16,304 nt of DNA from Baffinella frigidus. Its lineage: Eukaryota > Cryptophyceae > Cryptomonadales > Baffinellaceae. The stretch is taken from NCBI GenBank assembly GCA_026770585.1, contig MU646778.1:327372-343675 (forward strand). Reading direction: 5' to 3'. Of the stretch, positions 1-9,200 are shown piece by piece. The notes beneath the pieces are model-generated. The model saw only the letters and a program-made list of their open reading frames with translations. It made no database searches and had not been told where the DNA came from. Every line of letters starts with the position of its first letter. The first letter of the stretch is position 1. A program made the position numbers and the translations under genes.

Positions 1-180
1 TCCTCCCTTAACATCCTCCCCCCCTCCCCCCTCTCCTCCGGGTCGAAGGGCGCCACTCAGGGTGGACGGCGCCCCCAGTCCCCAGAAGTCAGAGGCGCGA
101 CGGACCGGGCCCGGCACGTCCTTCCCGCGGAGGCTCAGCGGCGTCGTGTCGCGCCGGAGCACCTGCCGCCGCCACAAGCC

Positions 181-270
181 AGTCAGTCTCAAGCCAGTCA
201 GTCTCAAGCCAGTCAGTCTCAAGCCAGTCAGTCACAATCCAGTCAGTCTCAAACGAGTCAGTCACACGCA
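181..270. repeat. 15-bp tandem repeat, six copies
   Basis: Unit AGTCAGTCTCAAGCC: three perfect copies followed by three diverged ones. The unit length is a multiple of three and the frame is open on both strands (KPVSL repeats on plus), but no gene model supports translation. The rest of 1-340 shows nothing recognisable. Confidence 0.85.
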
Positions 271-350
271 ACAACACCTGCCGCCGTCCGCCACATCTCT
301 TGACCCTCCACTCTGTCGTGACCCTCCGCGCCGCGCCGCCTCTTCAGGTC

Positions 351-890
351 CTTAGGTTCGATTCTGAGGGCGGGGAAGCATGGCTTTTCTGCAGAACCAG
401 TTCCAGTGTCCTATAGTGGGAGAAGAACCTAACGGATCTGAAGGACGCACCTCGAGCGCGGCAGTAGCCGCGTTCCAAAGCTTCCTGCAGAACCAGTTCC
501 AGCGTCCACCGATGGTGGGAGTTCAAACAACATAACAGGCATGAGGGACGCACCTCGAGCTACATTCACATGGCGGAGAAGATTCTGACGGCGGAGACAC
601 TAGATTCTGAGGGCGGGGACGCACCTCGAGCGCGGCAGTGGCCGCAGCAGGCCTCTTTAGGCCCTTCGGTTCGATTCTGAGGGCGGGGAAGCATGGCGTG
701 TCTGCAGAACCAGTTCCAGTGTACATAACAGACATGAGGGACGCACCTCGAGCGCGGCAGTTAGGCGCTCCAAAGCTTCCTGCAGAAGCAGTTCCAGCGT
801 CCACCGACGGTGGGAGTTCAAACAACATAACAGGCATGCGGGACGCACCTCGAGCGCGGCAGCAGCCGCGGCTGTGAGGCGCTCCAAGGC
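351..890. repeat. Two diverged copies of a block of about 300 bp
   Basis: TTCGATTCTGAGGGCGGGGA then AGCATGGC occurs at about 357 and 670. CTTCCTGCAGAA.CAGTTCCA then GCGTCCACCGA occurs at about 481 and 777. GGACGCACCTCGAGC recurs five times (about 446, 546, 618, 737, 841). The order is conserved, so this is an old tandem duplication. No reliable ORF. Confidence 0.8.
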
Positions 891-924
891 TTCCGCGTCG
901 CACACGCTCGCGTCCCCGTCCTGC

Positions 925-1060
925 GCATCACACGTCCCCCGCTCAGGGCAAGGGACGTGGCAGACACGTCCCGCTCAGGGCAAGGGACGTGTCACACATC
1001 TTCCGCTTAGGACCAGGCACACCATAGTTTCCGCTGAGGCCGAGGGACGTGGCACACACG
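925..1060. repeat. Short tandem repeats with CACGTCCC/GGGACGTG palindromes
   Basis: Three to four diverged units of about 35-55 bp containing CCGCTCAGGGCAAGGGACGT, each of which could form a small hairpin. The flanking 1061-1300 shows no recognised feature. Confidence 0.65.
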
Positions 1061-1301
1061 CTCACTGTGATGCCCTTGCACCCTCCTCGCACCCTCCTTG
1101 CATCCTGAAGCAGCACAGCGGGAGAGCCAAGATGCAGACGAAGCAGAGCAGCGTGTCAAGCGGCTGGGGCGACATGGCACTGCTGGGAGGCAGGCACGGC
1201 AGGCAGAGAGGCAGGGAGGCAGGGCGGCAAGCAGGATGCAGGCAGACAGTCCTCTGAAGGACAGCGGGGGCTGGATGGATGGCTGGCTGGTAGCAAAGAC
1301 A

Positions 1302-1429
1302 TGAGGGAGGGAGGGAGGGAGGGAGGGAGGGAGGGAGGAAGGGAGGGAGGGAGGGAAGTAGGTAGGTAGGTACAGGGAGGGAGGGAGGGAGGGAGGGAGG
1401 GAGGGAGGGAGGAAGGGAGGGAGGCAGGA
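1302..1429. repeat. GGGA microsatellite
   Basis: About 128 bp of (GGGA)n, interrupted by GGAA and a GTAGGTAGGTAGGTAC block. It creates long artificial Ser/Leu/Pro ORFs on the minus strand. Purine-strand asymmetry is strong, so triplex or G-quadruplex structures are possible. Confidence 0.95.
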
Positions 1430-1516
1430 GAGGTAGGTACCACGTCAAGACGTTGACGGAGAGCAGCGAGCGCCGCCTCAGCCGCGCGGAGGTCCGCCTG
1501 CCAGCCCCCGCTGGAT

Positions 1517-1777
1517 TCACTCCTCCAGCTCTCCCGAGTCTCGACAGAGATCCCTCGAGAGCTCCTCCTCCAGATCCTCCGCGAGGTCGCGGAAGGCGCG
1601 GGCGTCGGACATGTCGACCAACACGCGGATAGCCTCGAACACCGCGGGCGCCTGCGTGAGCCCCAACAGGGTGCCCGCCACCGACGCCATGCCCACCGCC
1701 ACCAGCACCAACTTGACCGCGCGGAGAGCGGTGGCTCCCACCTGCCACCGCCCCTCGACGGTCACGCTCGTCTTCAC
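1517..1777 (-). CDS. Unidentified short ORF, possible terminal exon of a membrane protein
   Basis: Not recognised. The frame opens without an ATG at 1777 (a stop lies just upstream near 1810) and ends at TGA 1519-1517. It contains one hydrophobic segment, KLVLVAVGMASVAGTLLGL, then an amphipathic and acidic tail (FRDLAEDLEEELSRD ... SGELEE). Composition and high third-position GC look coding. A GGCAG|GTGGGAGCC acceptor at 1743-1742 matches the AG|GTG acceptors of PWP1, so the real exon may be 1741-1517 with upstream exons on the minus strand that could not be found. It has no ER-retention ending and a membrane segment, so it is unlikely to be the missing end of the Grp170-like gene. It may also be non-coding. 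Confidence 0.35.
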   Translation of the reverse strand: MKTSVTVEGRWQVGATALRAVKLVLVAVGMASVAGTLLGLTQAPAVFEAIRVLVDMSDARAFRDLAEDLEEELSRDLCRDSGELEE

Positions 1778-1867
1778 CCGCGCAGAGCCTTCCCCGCATG
1801 CTGCTAGGGATTAATGGCGTCGATGGGCGGAGGCACGGTCCGAAACAGGGGCCCTTCGATGGACATT

Positions 1868-1868
<1 letters not shown>

Positions 1869-1902
<34 letters not shown>

Positions 1903-1923
1903 GTCTTTCTCTCTCTCTCTCTC
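1869..1923. repeat. TC microsatellite followed by a short telomere-like run
   Basis: (TC)n with TGTCTGTCTT interruptions, then CTAAACCCTAAACCCCACAC at 1926-1945. Confidence 0.9.
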
Positions 1924-2019
1924 GTCTAAACCCTAAACCCCACACCCTGCTGCATCTCGGGCCGAATCCGTCGACAGGTAGCTAGCTCGAGCTGCGTCCC
2001 CGCCCTCAGAATCATTTTC

Positions 2020-2094
2020 AGGTTACCTCCCTCATCAGGAGGCGCACCCCACTAGGACCCTAGGACCCTAGGACCCTAGGACCCTACAGTAGGC
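2020..2094. mobile_element. Diverged family-A MITE remnant with TAGGACCC tandem repeat
   Basis: CAGGTTACCTCCCTCATCAG then GAGGCGCACCCC resembles the family-A end. It is followed by four tandem copies of a CTAGGACC unit and the family core CCCTACAGTAGGCC. The right end is missing. Confidence 0.5.
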
Positions 2095-2634
2095 CGATCT
2101 GGCGGGTCGGGGCACCTGTTTGAGCCACGGGCGTTGGACGGGAAGGGTCTTGACGAGCGTTAGCCCTGACTCCACCGTTGATGTACCCTGCCGGACATCA
2201 CACACTCTCTCCGTCAGCCTCCTGCCCAAAGAGGGTGGGGCGCGGCCCGGCCGAGCGTCGAAAGCGACGAGCACCAACTGCAAGTTCTGGTGTATCAGCG
2301 GCTCCACTCCCCGGTCGTTCACCGCAGGAGGATTCACATGTGATGTGTGGTTGTTGTGTGTTCGAGGAGGTGTCACTCGTGATATGCAATTGGTGTGTGT
2401 TGGAGCAGCGACCCGTCATCTGTCTGATTATAAGGCTCGTCAACGCGCCGAAGCGCTCAGAACCCAGTGCTATTGACAGCATCACGCGGGAGGGACATAC
2501 TCGACACGGGGTGGGGGGGTGTCTGGCGCATAGTCATTCCGGTCATCCTACACGGGACTGCAAAGTCATTCCGGCCATCCTACACGGGACTGTATCCCCA
2601 GAGGGTGGGGGGTGGGGGGAGGGGGGAGACGCAC
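2095..2634. other. Unassigned 540 bp downstream of the last placed Grp170-like exon
   Basis: No gene was recognised. Short direct repeats occur (GTCATTCCGGTCATCCTACA-type at about 2533 and 2564). On the minus strand a fragment RRLTERVCDVRQG follows a GGGCAG|G acceptor-like site and could be an exon, but it has no recognised homology. The missing end of the Grp170-like gene should lie here or further left. Confidence 0.4.
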
Positions 2635-5600
2635 CGCCGTGACCGCGTCTTTGCGGCGTATGCCAGCCTTGGCGTCAGCAACCGCGCCCCCTACCGCATC
2701 CTCCAGCGTCTTCTCCCTGCCAAGCGACGACGCCGTTAGTTCCTCGCCACGCTACGACTGCTGCTGCGACTTGGCCCAGCATCCGGCACCACGCTTCCAG
2801 GAGCCCCTCGCTTGACCACCCATCGATTTTTCGGTTTGAACGTCGCGGGAAAAGCGAAGGGGGGCATGTCGGCGACGCTACACGCCTGGTTCCAGCGAGG
2901 TGGAGCCGCGGTACCGAGCGGTCTGAGCAGGTCTCAGAATGGCGGCACGACGCGGGCTCGGCCAGGTGCGACGCAGGCTCAGGCAGGTGGGGCACACGAC
3001 GCGGGCTCAGCGAGGTGGGGCACGCACTGCGCAATGATCTGATCGAGCGGGGCGTGGTGGCCGAAGTCGTCGATCCAGGCCCCGAGGGCGGTCAGGGCAG
3101 CTGCTTCCAGAGTCCCGATGTCCTCGCCGAGAAGGTCCCGCACTTTGTTCTTCCGATCCTGCAACCATCACGCCCGAAAACGAGTCAAGAGACCCGATGC
3201 GTACCACCAACCCTCACAGTCTGGGCAAATCGAAAAAATGGCTCCAAAAATCCCCTTGGAGGCCGTCGGATTCCGACGGCCTCCCAAGGGGGTTTGGTGT
3301 TTTTGACTTTTTCGATTTGCCCAAGTTGTGAGGGTTGGTGGTAAGAGGAGCCCTGCTGGCTGCCAGCACGTTGAATAGCGCGCCGTGTGTCCGCGGGCGC
3401 GGGATGCTTGTCCCGTGGCCCGGCAGGTGTGAGGAGAGGTGGCGACTAATGGCAGCGTGCAGGGCTGGCGAGAGGCAGGGCGGGCGGGCGTCAGAGAGGG
3501 GGGAGAGGCGGAGCCGGGGACCTCGAGTCTGTTGAGGCTCGCCTCTCTCTTCCGCACAGCTGCCTCCAACCCAGCCAACCTCCCCATCTCCTCCACGGCC
3601 GCAGCCTCCTCCCCCGCGCCCATCCCCACCCAGCTGACCCCCTTCTCCCGCGCAACCTCCACGCGCGCCACGCTCAGCTCCTTGGCGGACACCACGCGTG
3701 GCTGCGTCTCCGCCGCAGCCTGCTGCTCCCCGCCCTCGCCCGCGTCCGGGACAGCGGCCGCCTGCTCGAGCACGACGAGCATGGCGCGCGCCACCTCGGT
3801 GACGCCGTTGCGGTCCACTTTGACCACCACGTCCACGCGCGTCCGCCGGGGCGCCGCGCCTGCCGCATCCGCGGGGGGGAGCGCGGCGAGCGACGCGGGG
3901 ATGCCCGTGACGGCGAACGACGCGAAGGGCACGGCCGCCCCTTCGTACGCGAGGTCCACGACCACGTCGTCCTCGATCCCCTCGAGGCTGAAGGGGAGCG
4001 TGGCCGCGGCGTCGGACGCTGCGGCGATGGCGAGGGGCGTGCCGCGCGGGAGCGTGCCGAGGAGCGCGCCGCCGGGCGCGCGCAGCTCGATGGCGCGCGG
4101 GAGCGCATCTACAAGCTCGACGACGCGGAGGCGCGCTTGGTGCTTCCCGTCTGCGAGGAAGTAGGCGAGCCACGCGGCGCCGAGCACGTTGGATTCGTCG
4201 GCGTTGAGCGTGGTCCCGACCTGCCACGCCGTGTCGAGCTCTGCGCGCACGAGCGGCATGCGCCACCCGCCCCCCACCACCTGGAACGAGTCGACCTGCG
4301 CCCGCGGCCCAGAACCGTCAGCCAACCGCCCAAGCACTCTTGTCCGCCGAGGCAGGACTCGCTCACAGATGCCTCAACGGCGCAGGTGTGATGGCTAGAG
4401 GCGCTGCACGGTCCAGCGCTCGATGGCTGGTGGGGAACCGAAAAACCGCGCGCGAAGGTGGGCGGTGCGCTGGCACGGGGATTCGCCGCCTGGGAAAAGA
4501 GGATCTGGGACTGGATGATTGAGGGGCAGGAAGGGAGGGCAAGGCGAGCGTGATCAGGGCGCACCTGGGAGGAGGAGATGCCCGCGGCAGCGAGGGCGTC
4601 GGTTGCCGGGGTGAGGATGCGCGGCACGAGGTCCTGCGCCGCCGCATCCAGCTGCACGCGCGACACGGAGGTGCGGAGGTCGTATTCCCCCACGAGTTCC
4701 TCGACCGTCACGGGAACTTGCTTGTTGGCGCTGAGCACCTCCTTGGCCTCGTTGGCCTTCACGCGGAGGCGCGCCATGGCACGCGCGTCCTTGGCGGGAG
4801 ACTGTTTCGCGGCCGCCACCAGCAGCGAGCGGATCCGCTCCGTGAACGCTGCGCCACCCAGTTCCCTGTCCCACGCGGCGCCGAGGATGCGCACCGTCCC
4901 CGCGGAAGTTGAGGTGGGCAGCGGCGGCGTGAGCTCCACGACGCTGGCCGCGGTGCCGGTGGCGCCCATGTCGTAGATCACCACCCGGCGCGGCCCAGCC
5001 TGCGAGGACGCTCCGACGGTTTCAATGCTGTACTTGAGCGCCACGGCCGCGCCGTCGCTGACGAGCGCGAGGACCTCGAGCCCGGCGATGCGCGCGGCGA
5101 CGAGAAGTGCCCGCCGCTCCGCATCCGTGAAGTAGGCGGGGACGCTGATCACGCATCGTCGCACAGACACCTTCTCTTGCGTTTCGGCGAGTTCGCGAGC
5201 GTACGTGAGGAGCATGGCGTTGAGAGTCTCCGCGCTGTACTTCTCCCCTCCTTTTCGCACCAGCCGGCACACGCCCCGCGCAGGGTCTGCCTGGACCGTG
5301 GAAGGGAAGTGGTGTGGACCAAAGAGGTTTCGGCTCCCGAGGCTGTGGCACTTTCCGAGGAGCTCACGAATGTACTGGAGGGCGTTCTGAGGTTTAGCCA
5401 TGGCTGACTCGCCGAAGAGGCGGAGCGCCTCCGGCCCCTCGGCGAAGGACAGCGTGGCAACCGACTTGCGTTTGCTGTTCTCGTTCAGAACAATGTCCGC
5501 CTTGCCTCCACGCATCACGGCAATCTTGATCCACTCGGAGCCGAAGTCGATCCCCAGAAGCGTTTCCGCCTCGTCCACCGCCCCGTTTCCCGGTGCGGCC

Positions 5601-5686
5601 CCCGAAACGGTCATGGCTGCCAGGAGGAGCAGGCAGGCTGCCAGCACGAATCGGGCCATCGAGGGAAACAGGGTGTGACGCGCCAT
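2635..5686 (-). CDS. HYOU1: ER-lumenal Hsp70 of the Grp170/HYOU1/Lhs1 group, 4 exons placed, 3' end unresolved
   Basis: Large Hsp70-family chaperone, in this group an ER-lumen holdase and nucleotide-exchange partner of BiP. Exons on the minus strand: 5686-4565, 4295-3522, 3158-3028 and 2716-2635 (about 703 residues so far). The frames join at every junction (phases 0, 0, 2). The N-terminus is hydrophobic (MARFVLAACLLLLAAMTV, a signal peptide); the second Met at residue 10 could also be the start. ATPase-domain motifs: phosphate-1 loop LLGIDFGSEWIKIAV (about residue 43), VLNENSKRKSVATL, LFGESA, phosphate-2 VVIYDMGATGTAASVVEL, LGGAAF, and across the first junction VDSFQVVGGGWRMP followed by LNADESNVLGAA. 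SE after IDFG and YDMG are features of HYOU1 rather than BiP. The Hsp70 signature VGGxTRxP reads VGGGWRMP here, which is unusual. Exon 2 continues through the beta-sandwich domain into a charged helical region; exons 3 and 4 (GAWIDDFGHHAPLDQI, EKTLEDAVGGAVADAKAG) look like the C-terminal helical bundle. Exon 4 rests on phase and composition only. No KDEL-like end was found; family members are usually 850-1000 residues, so further exons are expected below 2635. Confidence 0.85.
3204..3341. mobile_element. Hairpin MITE in intron 2 of the Grp170-like gene, TA flanks
   Basis: A 138-bp near-perfect palindrome. The left arm begins CCACCAACCCTCACA and contains GGGCAAATCGAAAAA; the right arm carries TTTTTCGATTTGCCC and ends TGTGAGGGTTGGTGG in reverse sense. 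The centre is GGAGGCCGTCGGA followed by its complement. TA lies on both sides (3202-3203 and 3342-3343), as expected of a Tc1/mariner-type non-autonomous element. No coding capacity. Confidence 0.85.
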
Positions 5687-6212
5687 CAGGAGGGGCGTGA
5701 TTCACGACGACGGGCGGGGTAGGGAAGAGGAGAGAGGAGGCCTCCAAGCTGCTTCAACAAGTCAACATCTCCTTGCCACGTTCGTTGGGGGAAAAATCCC
5801 ACGCAGGGCTTCGGGCATGTATGCAAAAGTCAATTTTGAGGGCAAATGTAATTACAAAAGTCAACTTTGAGGAGAAAGCGGGCCTTGCGTGGTTGACATA
5901 CGGCCCAAAGTTGACAAATTTTCACGCACGTGAAATCTGGGACCGCGGGAAATTCCGGGAAGTAGCAGCGCGACAGAGCACGGCGAGGCAAAATGATCTC
6001 CGCTCTTTCATGGTGGATCCCCTCTCCACCTCCTCCTCTCCCTGCAACATACCCCCCCCCCTCTTCTCCCCCTCACGAGCCGCAGCCTGGCTCTTGCATA
6101 TGCAGAAATATTTCTAGATCCGAAGAATGGCTGGGTGCGACGAGACGAGTGTGGGGGGGTCCATGCCAAGGGGACCCGGCACACAGGAAGCTGACTGTGA
6201 CGGGCTGGCAGG
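5687..6212. promoter_or_regulatory. Shared divergent promoter of the Grp170-like gene and PWP1
   Basis: The 526 bp between the two start codons. It holds five GTCAA/TTGAC cores in about 155 bp (5761, 5829, 5860, 5893, 5911). Two lie in an 18-bp direct repeat, CAAAAGTCAAyTTTGAGG, at 5824-5841 and 5855-5872, 31 bp apart (about three helical turns). A CACGTG palindrome (G-box/E-box core) lies at 5927-5932. TTGAC is the core of plant W-boxes, but no binding factor is implied by the sequence alone. The central part is clearly more AT-rich than the flanking genes. A pyrimidine-rich stretch (6015-6075) precedes the PWP1 start. Confidence 0.55.
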
Positions 6213-9200
6213 ATGCCGCGCGGCAAGGCGAAGGCGGTGCCGGTCAAGTACGAGCCGTCCGCGGAGGAGATGGAGGAGATGCGGCAGACAGCCAAGGAGA
6301 TGGAGGCCAGCGGCGCTGGCCAAGCGGGTGGCTTGGAGGAGGAGTCCGACGAGTGGGAGGACATGGAGGATGACGAGGAGGAGGAGACGCGCGAGGAGGC
6401 AGTGGACAGGGCCTCAAAGGCTGCCAAGTCTGCCAACAAGTCTGCCCAGAAGGCGCCTGGGGCCTCGGCGAACGACCTCGCTGAGTACAACCTCGACGAC
6501 TACGACAACGAGCCTGACGGCGTGGTGGGGGTGCTCGCCGGCGCGGGCCTCGCGGTGTACTCGAACAACAACGAGGACCCGTACATCACGCTGCCGGACG
6601 CGGACGACGACTCTGAGAACGACGAGGAGAACATGATCCGGCCGAGCGACTCCATCATCCTGGCGTGCCACTCGGAGGAGGACGGGCACATGCTCGACGT
6701 CTACGTGTACGACGACGAGGAGGGCTCGTTATTCGTGCACCACGACCTCATGCTCAACGCGTTCCCGCTCTGCGTGGCGTACACGGACACAGCGCGCAAG
6801 GGCACCGCGGGCAACTACGTGGCCATCGGGACCATGGACACGGAGATCGAGGTCCGCCCCACTTTCCAACATCTGCACGAATCCCCGCCTCCCCTCTTGG
6901 TTCCCGCGGCCCTGCGCGCGCGCCGAACCAGCAAGCCGATGATTCATCATTTATCAATGATAGGACAGAAGGGCTTTTCGAAGGGCCTATTCATGTAGAT
7001 ACTTTTGCCAAATGTGAGGCTTGCTGCTCGGGGTTGGGCGCGGGAGTGCTTGTTGTCCCATCCACATCAAGTGGACCGGACCAGCACGCCTCCCCTCGCG
7101 AACACGCGCAGCTCCTGTCCCTCGCTGCCAGACGCTGGATATTGATGTGTTCCGCGCGGTGGCTCGCAGGTGTGGGACCTGGACTGCATCGATTCGATGA
7201 CTCCCGTCGCGTGCCTGGGCGGGGAGGACCGCGGGGCCGATTCGGGCCCGGCCTCCAAGGGCAAGAAGAAGAAGAAAGTGGCGGCCAAGGTTGGTGCCTT
7301 TCCACATTGATAGGGCAACTGCTTAAATTCAGAGTAGTTTAGCCTACGGTATTAACTACGGTAGGTCGTAGAACCGTCCTAGGGCCCCTACAAGACACCC
7401 GGGCCTAGGTTCCCCACGGCCTACCATATTCAATGCCGTAGGAGTCACTACCCTGAATTCAGGCTGTTATCCTATGCCCTTGTAACCGCTCCTTGAGCCG
7501 CTGGATCTGCTTGCTCTGCCGTTTCTTCCTGATGTAGGTCAGAAGGTAGAACGCAGTGCGATTGGCTGCTGTGCCAGCCGCCGCTGCTCAGCTGATGAAG
7601 CGGCCGTTGAGTTGGGTCGGCGGGTAGGGAGTGGGTTGCTGACACATACACCCCAACCCTAAAACTTAAACCCCGAAACCTCAAACCTGAAACCTCAAAC
7701 CTGAACCCTGTACCCTGAATTCTGAATCCTAAACCCTGAATCCTGAATCCTAAGCCATGAACCCTATACCAGAAACCTCAAACCGTCAACCCTACACCCT
7801 AAAACCTGAACCCTACACCCAGGTGCTGAAGGAGGGGAGTCACAAGGACGCGGTGCTGGGGCTGGCGTGGCACCACCAGCAGCGCCACATCATGGCTTCT
7901 GCGTCCGCGGACAAGACGGTCTGCCCCCCCCTCCCGAACCATTCCTTTTCCACTCTCGCAGAGATACCTCTTTGGGCAGTTTCTGGAAAGAAATTGCCAA
8001 CCTTGACACGCGAGTCCTGCAAGTGCCCTCTTTTTCCGAGGCCGAACACGAGGCTTTCCTTTCCCCCCCGAGGCTTTCATCTTTGCCCGAGGCTGAACAC
8101 GAATTGCGAATACAGGTGAAGATCTGGGACGTGCCGAACGAGAAGTGCCTGCACACTCTCACGCACCATCAAGACAAGGTGCAGGGCCTCCAGTGGCACC
8201 CCACCGACGCCGCCGTGCTCCTCACAGGTCAACGCCCGTCTCAAATCCTCTGAAACCCTGAATTCTGCACCCTGAACCTTGAACCCAGGGCCAATTAAGG
8301 ACACGCACCGCCCCAGGTGCATGCTGTGCCCTGCTGATCAGGGCCTGTGGTGTGGTGCGGGAACCGGACATTGTTCCTAGCTCTGTCTTGAGTCTATTTG
8401 GTCTCGCCCATTTGGAGAGACCAGGCTTTCTTTTCGCTCCAAAGTTGACGGATTGGTACCACACACCCAGCGTGTTAAATTAAGCATCGTCAGACAACCC
8501 GACTGATGCGGAACTAGGTTTCCTACACGCAGCGGCGTTGTCCGTAGCCCCCCCACGCAGCTCTTGCTACTCGGCGCGTTGCTCATCCCCTGCACCCTAC
8601 CCCACAGGTTCGTTCGACCGCACTGCGGCTGTCCTGGACGTGCGGGCGACGGCCAGCGACTGGAAAGCCGCGGGCAAGTGGCCCGTGTCGGACGACATTG
8701 AATGCGTGCAGTGGGACCCGACAAACCCGCACCGCTTCTTTGTCAGCACGGACGCGGGCAACGTCACGTGCCACGACGCACGGCATCAAGGGCAGGGCCC
8801 CGTGTTCACCATCGGCGCGCACACGGAGGCGTGCACGGGCCTGGCGCTCAACCCGCACGTGCCGGGCCTGCTCGCCACCTCCTCGCTTGACAAGACGGTC
8901 CGTGCCTGATCCGCCCCTCCTCGCTTCTTCTCTCGAATCGGTCCGATTTCAGGGCCGTTGAGCATACGGTGGTCTCTACGGTGGAGCCTAGAGTTTCTTG
9001 GACGCGTCTTGTCCTAGGACAGCGTCTCTTCCTAGGAGTACATAACCTGCCTCAGGTGGCGTGTTGAGCTCTTCGCTGAGGCATCGATCGTTGCTCAGCT
9101 GACTCTGTTCCTGCGCTGAGAGTTGGCAAGCTCAAGGTGTTGCGAAGAGCTTGGTTCGCTCCTGAGCCGAGGCTGTTACTGAGAGCTTCCCCATCACCGC

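Noticed and set aside
181-270. CRISPR array
   Set aside because: The repeats are contiguous without spacers, and the window is clearly eukaryotic.
1062-1799. Minus-strand ORF with Leu-Pro-Pro-Ser repeats
   Set aside because: Produced by the GGGA microsatellite.
2068-2376. Minus-strand ORF containing LVLVAFDARPG and RRLTERVCDVRQG
   Set aside because: No homology recognised and no supported splice connection; kept only as a remark in the unassigned region.
3214-4266. Arg/Ala-rich minus-strand ORF
   Set aside because: Frame shadow of Grp170-like exon 2.
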